Of a DNA stretch of 64,000 bases, positions 20,013 to 30,250 are shown one piece after another. This DNA comes from Prorocentrum cordatum (taxonomy: Eukaryota; Sar; Dinophyceae; Prorocentrales; Prorocentraceae). The notes beneath the pieces are model-generated. The model searched no databases, was not told the DNA's origin, and saw only the letters and a list, made by a program, of their open reading frames with translations. The stretch lies in assembly GCA_963575745.1 (NCBI GenBank), contig CAUYUJ010018709.1, positions 48,501 through 112,500 on the forward strand, in the 5' to 3' direction. Position 1 is the stretch's first letter. Each line of letters opens with the position of its first letter. The translations under genes and the position numbers were made by a program.

Positions 20013-21515
20013 GTCCTGGCATAGCAGGCGTGGCACTTTCTCGACACCATAGGGGGTGCGCAGGGGGTGGTCTCTCGCTGCGGTCTCTATACGCGCCGGT
20101 CGTCCAGGCATAGCAGGCGTGGCACTTTCTCGACACCATAGGGGGTGCGCAGGGGGTGGTCTCTCGCTGCGGTCTCTATACGCGCCGGTCGTCCAGGCAT
20201 AGCAGGCGTGGCACTTTCTCGACACCATAGGGGGTGCGCAGGGGGTGGTCTCTCGCTGCGGTCTCTATACGCGCCGGTCGTCCTGGCATAGCAGGCGTGG
20301 CACTTTCTCGACACCATAGGGGGTGCGCAGGGGGTGGTCTCTCGCTGCGGTCTCTATACGCGCCGGTCGTCCAGGCATAGCAGGCGTGGCACTTTCTCGA
20401 CACCATAGGGGGTGCGCAGGGGGTGGTCTCTCGCTGCGGTCTCTATACGCGCCGGTCGTCCAGGCATAGCAGGCGTGGCACTTTCTCGACACCATAGGGG
20501 GTGCGCAGGGGGTGGTCTCTCGCTGCGGTCTCTATACGCGCCGGTCGTCCAGGCATAGCAGGCGTGGCACTTTCTCGACACCATAGGGGTGCGCAGGGGG
20601 TGGTCTCTCGCTGCGGTCTCTATACGCGCCGGTCGTCCAGGCATAGCAGGCGTGGCACTTTCTCGACACCATAGGGGGTGCGCAGGGGGTGGTCTCTCGC
20701 TGCGGTCTCTATACGCGCCGGTCGTCCAGGCATAGCAGGCGTGGCACTTTCTCGACACCATAGGGGGTGCGCAGGGGGTGGTCTCTCGCTGCGGTCTCTA
20801 TACGCGCCGGTCGTCCAGGCATAGCAGGCGTGGCACTTTCTCGACACCATGGGGGGCGCAGGGGGTGGTCCCTGAGCGCGGCTGCTATACGCGCCGGTGT
20901 CCAGGCATAGCAGGCGTGGCACTTTCTCGACACCAGAGGGGGTGCGCAGGGGGTGGTCCCCGAGCGCGGCTGCTATACGCGCCGGTCGTCCAGGCATAGC
21001 AGGCGTGGCACTTTCTCGACACCAGAGGGGGTGCGCAGGGGGTGGTCCCTGAGCGCGCGGCTGCTATACGCGCCGGTCGTCCAGGCATAGCAGGCGTGGC
21101 ACTTTCTCGACACCAGAGGGGGTGCGCAGGGGGTGGTCCCTGAGCGCGGCCGCTATGCACGACGGTCGTCCAGGCACAGCAGGCGTGGCACTTTCTCGAC
21201 ACCAGAGGGGGGCGCAGGAGGTGGTCCCTGAGCTCGGCCGCTATGCGCGACGGTCGTCCAGGCACAGCAGGCGTGGCACTTTCTCGACACCAGAGGGGGG
21301 CGCAGGGGGTGGTCCCTGAGCGCGGCGATATACGCGCGGGTCGTCCAGGCATAGCAGGCGTGGCACTTTCTCCACACCAGAGGGGGTGCGCAGGGGGTGG
21401 TCCCTGAGCGCGGCCGCTATGCGCGACGGTCGTCCAGGCGCAGCAGGCGTGGCACTTTCTCGACACCAGAGGGGGGCGCAGGAGGTGGTCCCTCAGCTCG
21501 GCCGCTATGCGCGAT
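20013..21515 (+). repeat. 89-bp tandem satellite, about 17 copies
   Basis: Each unit contains GGCATAGCAGGCGTGGCACT, TTCTCGACACCA, GGGGGTGCGCAGGGGGTGGT and a CGCGCCGGTCGTCC segment. Copies from 20013 to about 20840 are almost identical (TCTCTCGCTGCGGTCTCTAT). Later copies carry a diverged middle (CCTGAGCGCGGC(T/C)GCTAT). Because 89 is not a multiple of three, the long open frames across it are accidental. Confidence 0.95.
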
Positions 21516-21879
21516 GGTCCTCCTCCATTCTCTCCTCTTCTTCCTCCTCCTCCTCCTTGGCCTCTACCTCCTCTCCAGAAAGGTCGTTGTCGTCGGTCCG
21601 CAGGAGCTCTGGCCGGTCCTCCCGGCCCCGCTCCCGCCCCCTGCCGCGCCCGCCCCATCCGGGGCCCGAGGGGGCACTGCGCCGCCGGAGGTCTGACCAT
21701 GTCTGGCGGCGACGACGACGACGACGGCGACGCACTTCGAGGTTCGAGGAGTTTTTTCGCTTCTTTCGGTGTCTGGAGGCACGCTCAAAGCCCCGGGGCC
21801 GTCGGGAATCACTGCCGTGCCATGCCTTTCGTCGGCGCCGTGCCGTGCCGTGCCGTGCGCGGCCGTGCAGGAGTTGCGA

Positions 21880-22400
21880 GGAGGAGGAGTTGAGAGGAGT
21901 GCGGAGGAGTTGTGAGGAGGAGGATTTGAGAGGAGTGCGGAGGTGTTCAGAGGAGCGCGGAGGAGTTGAGAGGAGTGCGGAGGAGTGCAGAAGGAGGAGT
22001 ACAGAAGGATATGAGAGGATGAGTTGGGAGGAGTGCGGAGGAGTTGAGGGAAGCGCGGAGGAATTGAGAGGAGCGCTGAGGAGTTGACAGGATGGGGTGG
22101 GACGAGGAGGAGGAGGACGAGGAGGAGGAGGAGGAGGGCGACGACGACCACGAGTGCGGCGACGAATACAACGAGCACTACCAACACAAAGAGTACGACG
22201 ACGTCGAGTGCGACGACGACGAGTGCGACGACGAGTGCGACGAGCACGACGACGAATGCGAAGACGAGTACGACGGCGAGGTACGACGACGAGTACGATG
22301 ACGAGTAAGACGATAGAGCGGCAACGAGTACGACGACGAGTACGACGAGTACGACAACGAGTACGACAAGTACGACGACGATTCGCGACGAGGGTTTAGA
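21880..22400 (+). repeat. GGAGTTGAGAGGAGTGC and GAC/GAG degenerate repeats
   Basis: Bases 21880-22090 are built of GGAGTTGAGAGGAGTGCGGA-like words. Bases 22097-22390 are degenerate GACGACGAGTAC triplets. Open frames on both strands are low-complexity only. Confidence 0.85.
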
Positions 22401-23700
22401 ACGCAGCATTGCGCATAGATGATGATGACAAGCAAACACATAAGATTAAACATCAGTATGTGGGGTTCCTCGGTAGCGTAATTCCCGCTCGCCGTCTTGA
22501 TCTCAGCTCGATCGGGTACCCTTTTACTGCCAAAAAGCGCACTGGCGGGATCGGCTGTTTCGAGTCATCTTTACAGGCGTTGTCGTTTTTTTTGTACTTA
22601 ACTGGAGCTGTAGGAGAGCTACAGAGCTGATGCTGACAGAAACCCTTTCAGAATCATCAGGCGCGTTCGTCTGTTGCATGCAGAGGTCTGAACTCGGTCT
22701 GCTACTCGAGCTACGTCCGCGAAACTATTCGTATTATTCATGTCATCTTGACAGGTGCTATTGGTTTTCTGTACTGAACTCGAGCTGTAGGACAGCTAAA
22801 GAGCTGATACTTACAGAAACTCATTCAAAATCATCAGGCGCGTTCATATGTTGCATCTAGAGGTCTGAACTGGGTCTGCTTATCGAGCTAGGTCCGCGAA
22901 CCTATTCGTATTATTCGAATCATCTTGACAGGTGCTGTTTTCTAGGCTTAACTCGAGCTGTAGGACAGCCACAGAGCTGATAATTACAGAAACCATTGAA
23001 AATCATCAGGCGCGTTCATCTGTCGCATCTAGAGGTCTGATCTGGGTCTGCTACTCGAGCTAGGTACGCGAACCTATTCGTATTATTCGAGTCGTCTTGA
23101 CAGATGCTGTCGGTTTTCTGTACTTAACTCGGAATGTAGGAGAGCTACAGAGCTGGTACGCACGAATCAATTCAGCATCATGAGGCGCGTGCCCAGCACA
23201 GCAATGGGAAGGGAATTATCAGCGGAAAATAATATTTAGAAGTCTGAGATCAGTCTGCTAGCGCTCGGGCTAACAAAATATTCGTTCTCTGCTAATTCTT
23301 TGGACATACTATGTGGAAAGGAAGCTCTATGAATCTCCCGGCGGTAAGAAAGGTTGACGGCTTACCGCCGGCGCCCAGTGGTGACGTTGTTCCCGCCAGG
23401 TATTACTAGAGAGCCTAACCTCCCTGCCAGCGTTACTATTCCGCAGGTTGATGAGATCGTTTTGCTGGGGACGTTGATTGCGAGGAAATTCAAGGACCAT
23501 GATGATGTGCGATATCGAATGGGTAAGGCTGTGCGTGCTTTCTGGAATGATCGTTGTTTCTACACCTCGAGGAGGACTGCCCGACAACTCCTTCTGGGAG
23601 TGGAGGACTGCCTGCGTTTGGCAGGCTATTAGGCCTCCTTGTGTGGCTCTCGCCTGGACGGTTACCCGACCCTGCTGTGGCGACGCGCAATGCGCAAAAA

Positions 23701-23782
23701 ACCAAGGTTGACGGTTTACCGCCGGCTCCCAGTTCGAGTTCCGGGCTGTAACCAAGGTTGATGGTTTATCGCCGGCTCCCAG
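23701..23782 (+). repeat. Two tandem 3'-hairpin copies
   Basis: The right hairpin arm at 23701-23732 follows the LINE tail. A complete, slightly mutated hairpin with CTCCCAG follows at 23741-23782 (arms CCGGGCTGTAA and TTTATCGCCGG). They are the 3' ends of at least two elements. Confidence 0.6.
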
Positions 23783-23930
23783 TTTTTGATGCGGGCGCGG
23801 CAATCTCGTATTGCGCGCGCGAGGGCGGGGTCTTGGAGGAGGACGTGGAGGAAAAGAAGGAGTGAGAAGAAAGTATCTCTGGAAAAAAAAACATTATGAG
23901 TACAAATGTTCTCTGGTTCAAACTCTGGAA
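23783..23930. other. Unassigned spacer
   Basis: This is GC-rich then purine-rich sequence with an A-run and no similarity that I can see to the neighbouring elements. Confidence 0.3.
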
Positions 23931-24933
23931 ACGTGGCAAGTTCGGGCATCTGGATACTGGAAACTAGCGCGTCTGATCAATTCCTGTTGATTCTGTGCCG
24001 AACAGCTCTGTAGTTCCTCTGCAGATCGATCTTCTTTCGTCAATTTTGCAGAGTACGACCTGTTGTTCTGACCCAGCTCAGTACGAATAGTTTTTTTTCG
24101 AACCCAGCTACCAGACCGAGTTCAGGCGTCTGGATACTTTGAGCTAGCGCGCCTGTTGATTTCCTTCCGATTGCTGTGCCGAGCAGCTCTGTAGCTCATC
24201 TCCAGCTCGAGTTAAGTCAAGATAACCATAACCTTCTCTAGAACAATAGTAGAGTACGAATAGCTTTTTGACCCCAGACCGAGTTCAGGCGTCTAGATAC
24301 TTTGAACTAGCGCGCCTGAGGATTTCCTTCTGATTGCTGTGCCGAACAGCTCTGTAGCTCATCCCCAGCTCGAGTCAAGTCAAGATAACCATCACCTTCT
24401 CTAAAACAATAGTAGAGTACGAATAGTTCTTTGGCCCCGGACCGAGTTCAGGCGTCTAGATACTTTGAACTAGCGCGCCTGATGATTTCCTTCCGATTGC
24501 TGTGCCGAACAGCTCTCTAGCTCATCTCCAGCTCGAGTTAAGTCAAGAAAATCAACACCATCTCCAAAACATTAGCAGAGTACGAATAGTTTTTCGGCCC
24601 CACTTGATAGCAGACCGAGTTCGGGCGTCTAGATACTTTATTTAAACTAGCGTGCCTGATGATTTCCTTCCGATTGCTGTGCCGAACAGCTCTGTAGATC
24701 ATCTCCAGCTCTCGAGTTGAGTCCAGAAAACCATCACCATCTCCAAACAATAGCAGAGTACGAATAGTTTTTTCGGCCCCAGCGCTGATAGCAGACCGAG
24801 TTCAGGCGTCTAGATGCTTTAACCTAGCGCGCCTAATGATTTTCTTCCCGTTGTTGTGTCGAACAGCTCTGTAGCTCATCTGCAGCTCGAGTTAAGTCAA
24901 GCAAACCATCACCTTCTCTAAAACATTAGTAGA

Positions 24934-24964
<31 letters not shown>

Positions 24965-25571
24965 TATATATATATTGTACATATATAAATACATAAACTA
25001 TGAAAAATGAACAAATGTACTTTAAGCTAGCGCGCCTCATGATTTTCTCCCGATTGCTATGCCGAGCAGCTCTGTAGCTCATCTGCAGCTCGAGTTAAGT
25101 CACGTACTGATCACCATCACCAAAAAATAGTAGAGTACGAATGGTTTCGCGGTCGTAACTCTGGTAACAGACCGAGTTCACACCTCTAGCTGCTTGAGAC
25201 GAACGCGCCTGATAATTCTAGACCGATGAGGTATGCATACCAGCTCTCTAGCGCTCCTACAGCTGGAGTTAATTACAGAAAACCGACAGCAGCTGCCAAG
25301 ATGACACAAAACAGCCGATCCCGCCCCAGTGCTTTTTGGCAGTAATGGGTACCCGATCGACCTGAGATTAAGATGGCGAGCGGGAGTAATATCGACAATG
25401 AGGAGAAACAGTAGTTAGAGCTCTGACGAATGGTTGAATTTCGAGAAATCGAAATTAAACCGAGCAAATGTATGCAACACTTCCGTCGATTTTTTTGCCA
25501 ACTAGCCCCCCAGCGCGCCGGAAATACTCCTCTAGCTTCGCCGCTCATGCTCTTAGGGAAGCTCTACGAGT
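23931..25571 (-). mobile_element. Family B element in reverse orientation, interrupted by T/TA sequence
   Basis: On the minus strand it starts CTCGTAGAGCTTCCC at about 25571. It reads through the lead-in (GTACCCGATCGACCTGAG on the plus strand) and then seven or so units recognisable on the plus strand by CTAGCGCGCCTGATGATT, spaced 160-180 bp. The 3' hairpin end is missing at the left. An AT-rich block at 24934-25019 breaks one unit. Confidence 0.75.
24935..25019 (+). repeat. Poly-T and TA repeat with AT-rich tail
   Basis: About 25 T are followed by (TA)n and AT-rich sequence, ending ATGAACAAATGTAC, inside a family B tandem unit. It could be a small insertion, but I cannot define ends. Confidence 0.75.
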
Positions 25572-25589
25572 CATTTGGGGGCATTCTTT

Positions 25590-25677
25590 TTTCTTTATCT
25601 TGGAGCAGATTCGTGTGTTCAGAGCTCTGCGAGGGTCCCTGCCGCAACCTGATTGACGGTTTACCGCCAGCTCCCAG
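25590..25677 (+). mobile_element. Family A 3' end fragment
   Basis: CAGAGCTCTGCGAGG is followed by a mutated hairpin (loop AACCTGATTGACGG, right arm ACCGCCAG) and CTCCCAG. Only the last 90 bp or so remain. This is the last element of the nested cluster. Confidence 0.6.
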
Positions 25678-26084
25678 TTGATACTGACTGGCACGTTCTG
25701 CAGGGAGGAACGAGAAAGCAAGACAGAAGCAGCAGAGTCTGATTAACGAGGGAACGTTAGCGTGACGGGCAACACTTGTTTGCTCATGAGATCAGCGATG
25801 TCGGTTCGTCCTGTCGAGCTTATTCACTTCCATGCAGTGAGCGCGTCTCGTCGAGCGCGGTCGAGGCGCCCAGAGGGGGGCTGGGCCGCGCGGACGTCCC
25901 GACGCGTTTCGACCTTTCAGGGTGCCTTCTGTCGGTCGTCAAGCTGGGGTTCCGCGGGTGGTGGTTGTCTCAGCGAGCGCTCTCAGAAAACTGAGAAATA
26001 GGTGGGGGGTGGGGTGGGGGTCGAGCCCAACTATAGCTGTGAGTAGCTCTTGAAAATCTCTGCGGTCGGAAGGGTAACTTCCGC

Positions 26085-26085
<1 letters not shown>
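25678..26085. other. Unique GC-rich sequence, no feature seen
   Basis: It contains a short GGTGGGG-rich stretch near 26000 and no gene, repeat or element end that I can support. Confidence 0.4.

Positions 26086-26153
<68 letters not shown>
26086..26153 (+). repeat. Poly-T tract, 68 bp
   Basis: An uninterrupted T run marks the start of a strongly GC-rich region. It could be the A-tail of a minus-strand retroposon, but I found no matching duplication. Confidence 0.9.
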
Positions 26154-26282
26154 CATCGGGTTTGTCTTTCTGTATTGCGCGGAAGTGGGCCACGCGGCGT
26201 CGATCGAACTTGCGCGGTCGAACGGGTTACTCTCGCGATTTTTTCGCGGGGATTCCTGGCCCAGCCTGCGCGATCGAGCGTT

Positions 26283-26313
<31 letters not shown>

Positions 26314-29300
26314 CTGTGGTGGGGGGTGCTCGTTTCGAAGCGCGCGCGCTCGGCTGGGGGTGGTGCGCGAAATATTCGGGCAGTATACTTCAATCCGCGT
26401 GCGTCATCGAGGTTTTGCCGCGGTGTTCCCGAGTCCGGGAGCGTGCGTTCGGAATGGTGGAACGGGGGTGGGGCAGCGGGCTGGGAGAGCTGCGGTTGAG
26501 GCAGGCGGCCGCGTGTAAGCTTCCGCGCGAATTCAAAAGGCTGCCGCGCGTCCCGCGGCATATCGCGTTGCGCGGCGGGAGGCAGGGGTTGGGCGCGGAG
26601 GACAGGCGGCGGCCCGACGCGTGCTGCTTCCTGTCGAGCCCGCTGCTTCTCGATGCGTCGCTTGTGCGCGCCCGTGATTGCCGCCCGGCGCAGGGGGGGT
26701 TTCAGGGGTGCGGATGGCTGAGTGTTTTCCGCCCGCCCGCGCGGTCGTACCTGACGCTGCGCGGTCCGTGTGCGACGCGGCGCTGCGCGCCGTCTACGTT
26801 CTCATCTCACGAAGCCTGTCCGGCGCAGGGGGGCAACGTGGCGATGGCGAGTCAGCTTGCAGCGGCGCGCTGGTCGCCGCTCCGACATGTCTTCGGGCGG
26901 AGGGCCCCAGGCCCGCTCCGTCCTTCCGATGCTGTAGCCGGAGTTGCCACTGGTGGGTTCTTCTGTTGCTGGATTAACGGGTTTTCGGCGCAGACGTGCG
27001 GGGGCCGCCGCGCGCGCGCGCGGAGCCCCCCGCTCGGCCCCGGCACTGGCGGGGCGCAGTGTCGGGCTCCGCGGGTGTGCAAGTTCCGTGTCGGGGACCT
27101 GGCCGCGCGCGCGGCGCGTGCAGTGATCGCGCCCGCGCGGGGCGACGCGGGGCGGCGCCTTTCCCGGGACTGTCTGTGGACCCTCTGTTGCGCTTTCGCC
27201 TCGCCCGCGGCGTCGGCGGTCGCGCGCGGGGGGGCAGCCTCTCCTGCAGGAACTCTTCGGGCGAGTGGCGCGGCAAGTGCTTGCGGAGCGCAGTTGCTGA
27301 TTTCCTCGGGCGCGACGCGGCGCGGCACTTCGGTCGCGCGCGCCGAAACTGCGACGGTTCTAGCCCCAGGGCGCTGGTGGAGCGCGGGAGTATATCTATA
27401 TATATATATATATATATATGGCTGTCAAGTGCTTTCGCTCCTGCTTCCTGTGCGCGCGCGTGTTCTCCGCGGCGTCCGCGGCGGCGTTCGCGTCGCGGAA
27501 GGGGGGCGCGTGGCGTGGGCGCGGGGGGGCGCCGCGGGCCACGGCGCTGGTCCGCCCCTCTGGTGCGGGACTGGTTACGCGTGCGCGCTTCCCGCTTCTG
27601 AGAGGGGCTTGTCCGTGAGATGCTCGGTGCTTGTCCGCTGGGGCCTGCCTGAGGCTGCGCCTTGGCTTCGCGTCGTTGCGCGTGGGCGTTCGCCTTCTTG
27701 GGCCCGCGATTCCTTTGCCGACGACGCCGTGCTCAAGGGCGATGTGCTGGGCGTCGGCGTCGACGTTCTGGGCGCTGGCCGCGAGGCGGGCAACCCCGCT
27801 TCGCGGGCCATGCCTGTGCGTCTTCCAACGGGGCCATCTCCGCGCAGTGCTCATCTCGACTTGCTGGAGCTCCCTCGCGCATCGACGCCCGCGTCAGCTC
27901 TTCCTCGCAGTGGTCCAGGCGGCCCATCGGGCTTGTCACTCGTGGGCGGTGCGCGTTGTGGCTGCCGGGGGGCTTCCAGTGCCTGTCTGTTTGCTGGGAT
28001 CAATCGCCGACGTGTGTTGAAGCGTCAGTCTCTGCCAGTGACTCGTGCCGGATAAGGGTTAAGGGAAATTGGCGCTTGGCGATGGATATGTCGCGGCGGG
28101 GGGCAGAGCGGTGGGCGCGCCGGTGCTTTCGACGCTCGTGGCGGGGGAGGGGCCGTGGTGCGCGTGCTCAGAGGCTCGGCACTTTTCATTCGTTGCCTGC
28201 GAAATTCCATGTGGATCGCGAGGCTGCGCGGCGAATGGTGTCTCGCCGCTCTCCCGTCTTGCAGGCCGTGGGCGCGGAGGTCCAGGCCGACCTCGGCGTC
28301 GGGCGAGCGGTGCTCCGAAATCATGACTTCGCGTTGGCTCATGTGGCTGGGGGGTTTCGAGAACGCGAGGGCATGCTTGAGGAGCTCCTGTGCCACGTAA
28401 AGGGGCGCGGGGTGTCGATGGGCTGCGTCGCCAAGCAGCGCGAGCGCGATCTGCGCCGCATGTGCGCGCTGCGGCGCATGTGTGAGCTGGGTAGTCCCTG
28501 GGAAGGGCTGAGGGGCGGCGGCGGGTAACGATTTGCGCGGTCGTCCGACCTGGTGCGCAAATGACTGATTCGCCTTGCGCAGGCGTAGAACCTCGAGCAA
28601 GAGTTCGTGCATCTGAAATGCTTCTGTCTCGTCCACGTTTCTGTTGTAATGTCAGGCAAGTCCTTGGTAGTGTTGCCTACCCCGTCCTTGCGGACGCCCT
28701 TCGTGTTGGGCTCGATGTTCCAGCCCCGCTTGCGCGGAAGTTCGAACGATTGAATTGCGGCGCTGGCTGTGTTCGGGAGGTCGCAGGAACAATTTGCCGC
28801 GGGGTCCTGGTTTGCCTGTTCAAGACATTGCGGTGGGCGCGTTAGCGATTGGAGTGGCTGCGCTGTTTCCGTGTTGTCTTTTGCAAGCGCGGTTTGTCGT
28901 TTCGCTGTCTTGCTGGCGCCCAGGGCTTCTGGGCTCCTCTCGATGTTGCTGGAGGCTTGTTCAAAGGCATGCACGAGTGAATTCGCTGCGCGCGCGTGGT
29001 CATGGGCGAGTGCCCGCGCGCCGAGTACTCGTGGGGATCTTCGAACTTGGGCTGGCGGAGTTTCCTCGTGGATCTCGCCCGCCGCCGCCTCCAAGAGCTC
29101 GCGTGTGGCTAAGTCGGATGTAGACCATGCGACGCCCGCTTGGCCCGTATGCTTGCGGTCGTGGCTTTCGTGGATCATTGCCTGGTGGGGGCGTGGTAGG
29201 TAGCGGAGCGCGTGATTGCAGGCTTCCCGCCCAGACGTGTCAATGTCTTGGTGGCCGTGGCCTTGAGCGGCCGTGGAGGGCGTGTGCAATTGCTCGCTGT

Positions 29301-30250
29301 GTCGGCATGGGGCGCGCCTCTGCCATTTGCAAGAAGCTGCCAGACCGGGACAAGCACATGCTGCTGTCAGAGTGCTCGCCGATCGGGGCGCCGTTGCAGG
29401 GGTGGGCTGCGTGGAGCCAGATGTCCTCACTGCGTGCCACCCGCAGGTGGTCAGGCGCATGCTGTGGAAACGTGGCGCGTGCGTTTTGTCTGCACCTAGC
29501 CAGCGGCGCGTTGGCGTGTCTGTGCAGTTGGACAGGTCGCACAGGTGCCGGCGTCAGCTCTATCGGCGAGAGTGGCCGTGTGAACGGGGCGTTCCTCTGG
29601 TTCCTTGGCCCGCTTTTTGCGGCGGTGGGGTGGGTGGGAGTTGTCTGGTCGTTACAGGCGGTGGCAGCGGTCGTGGGGCCGTCCGCGCGCGGGGCCGCGG
29701 GGGGGGGGGGGTGCGTCTCCCAAGGGCATGACGTTCGCGCCTTCTGGGTGCTGTTCAAGACATCACTCGCGTGGTGGACCAAGGCAGTGTTCTGTCAGGG
29801 TGTGAGAAAACTTTCGCTCCTGTACGTCGCCGCGGCGGCTTGTCGTTCTTGTCGTCTTTGCTTTTCTAGTGCTCGTCCTTTTTTTGGGCCATGTGGTTCA
29901 GAGCTAGTATTTTTCCTCGTAGTGCTCTTGGTCCTCCTCGCCCCCTTTCGTCCTCCACGTTGTCTTCGTCATCCGCCATGTCCTCGTTGGCTTCCTCTGC
30001 CTTCAACCCTTGTTCGTCCTGCGAGCCTGGTGGGCAAAACATGGCGCTTCCCGTTCTTGTTTGGTTGGGTTTGCGAACACGGGTTTTCGTTGACCACGTC
30101 TGCTAGCAAAGTGACTTGGCGGAAACGCGTCGCTATGGTTTTATTATGTATATGGCAGTTTTTATTTTGCAGAGCTTCGCTGGAACTGCACCGTAGGACC
30201 CCAAACGTCGTCCACGAGTGATGGGGTGATGCGATGGCAGCTGTCAGCGG
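26154..30250. other. GC-rich region with long overlapping frames, no recognisable gene
   Basis: Open frames of 200-626 codons occur on both strands (plus 26175-28055, plus 29127-30221, minus 29460-28339). They overlap one another in several frames and are rich in R, A, G, P and C, as expected from GC-rich sequence with few stops. None shows a domain, and no strand is consistently better. On the minus strand 28636-28540 encodes a plausible helical stretch (LLLEVLRLRKANQSFAHQ), too short to call a gene. GTGT repeats (26281-26315) and a TA tract lie inside. Confidence 0.4.
27391..27419 (+). repeat. TA dinucleotide tract
   Basis: This run of TA repeats sits abruptly inside sequence that is otherwise highly GC-rich. 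Confidence 0.9.

Larger units (their letters stand above)
19764..22480. mobile_element. 2.7-kb insertion with satellite core, flanked by ATTCCC
   Basis: Family B normally reads CGATCTTATTCCCGCTCGCC. Here ATTCCC occurs at 19758-19763 and again at 22481-22486 on either side of the insert, a candidate 6-bp target duplication. CCCCACAT at 19761 and ATGTGGGG at 22458 are inverted but do not sit at both ends, so the element class is unclear. The contents are a GCAGCACA-type stretch, the 89-bp satellite, a GC-rich stretch with GGAG repeats, and a GAC/GAG repeat. Confidence 0.5.
19573..23378 (+). mobile_element. Family B element inserted in a LINE and itself split by a 2.7-kb insert
   Basis: It starts TAACTCGTAGAGCTTCC at 19573 and ends with hairpin and GCGCCCAG at 23378. 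Without the insert at 19764-22480 it is about 1.09 kb, with about four 176-bp units. Its position between A and T of a LINE reading frame, with no duplicated bases, is the best evidence for its mode of insertion. Confidence 0.8.
19327..23700 (+). mobile_element. LINE fragment (RT to 3' end), split by a family B element
   Basis: Bases 19327-19572 encode the reverse transcriptase active-site region (MADNVLLTAAD, then GCRWKRSSLEF), with a one-base frame change just before it. The LINE resumes at 23379. Joining ...CTCTCA to TGGTGACG keeps one open frame (VTEPL then VTLFPPGI) leading to VDEIVLLGTLI and VRYRMGKAVRAFW, the counterpart of MKVLGHEIF in the full LINE. It then jumps to the RNase H tail ARQLLLGVEDCLRLAGY-stop, so the intervening region is deleted. 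The 3' UTR ends TGCGCAAAAA beside ACCAAGGTTGACGG, again the hairpin loop. Confidence 0.8.

Noticed and set aside
20013-21515. CRISPR-like array
   Set aside because: Units are contiguous with no unique spacers, and the setting is eukaryotic.
20087-21700. Series of 76-271 codon minus-strand frames as a protein repeat family
   Set aside because: They are the 89-bp satellite read in shifting frames. The period is not a multiple of three.
26175-28055. 626-codon open frame as a gene
   Set aside because: It overlaps equally long frames on both strands, has no domain and has the composition expected of stop-poor GC-rich DNA. It also starts right beside a poly-T run.
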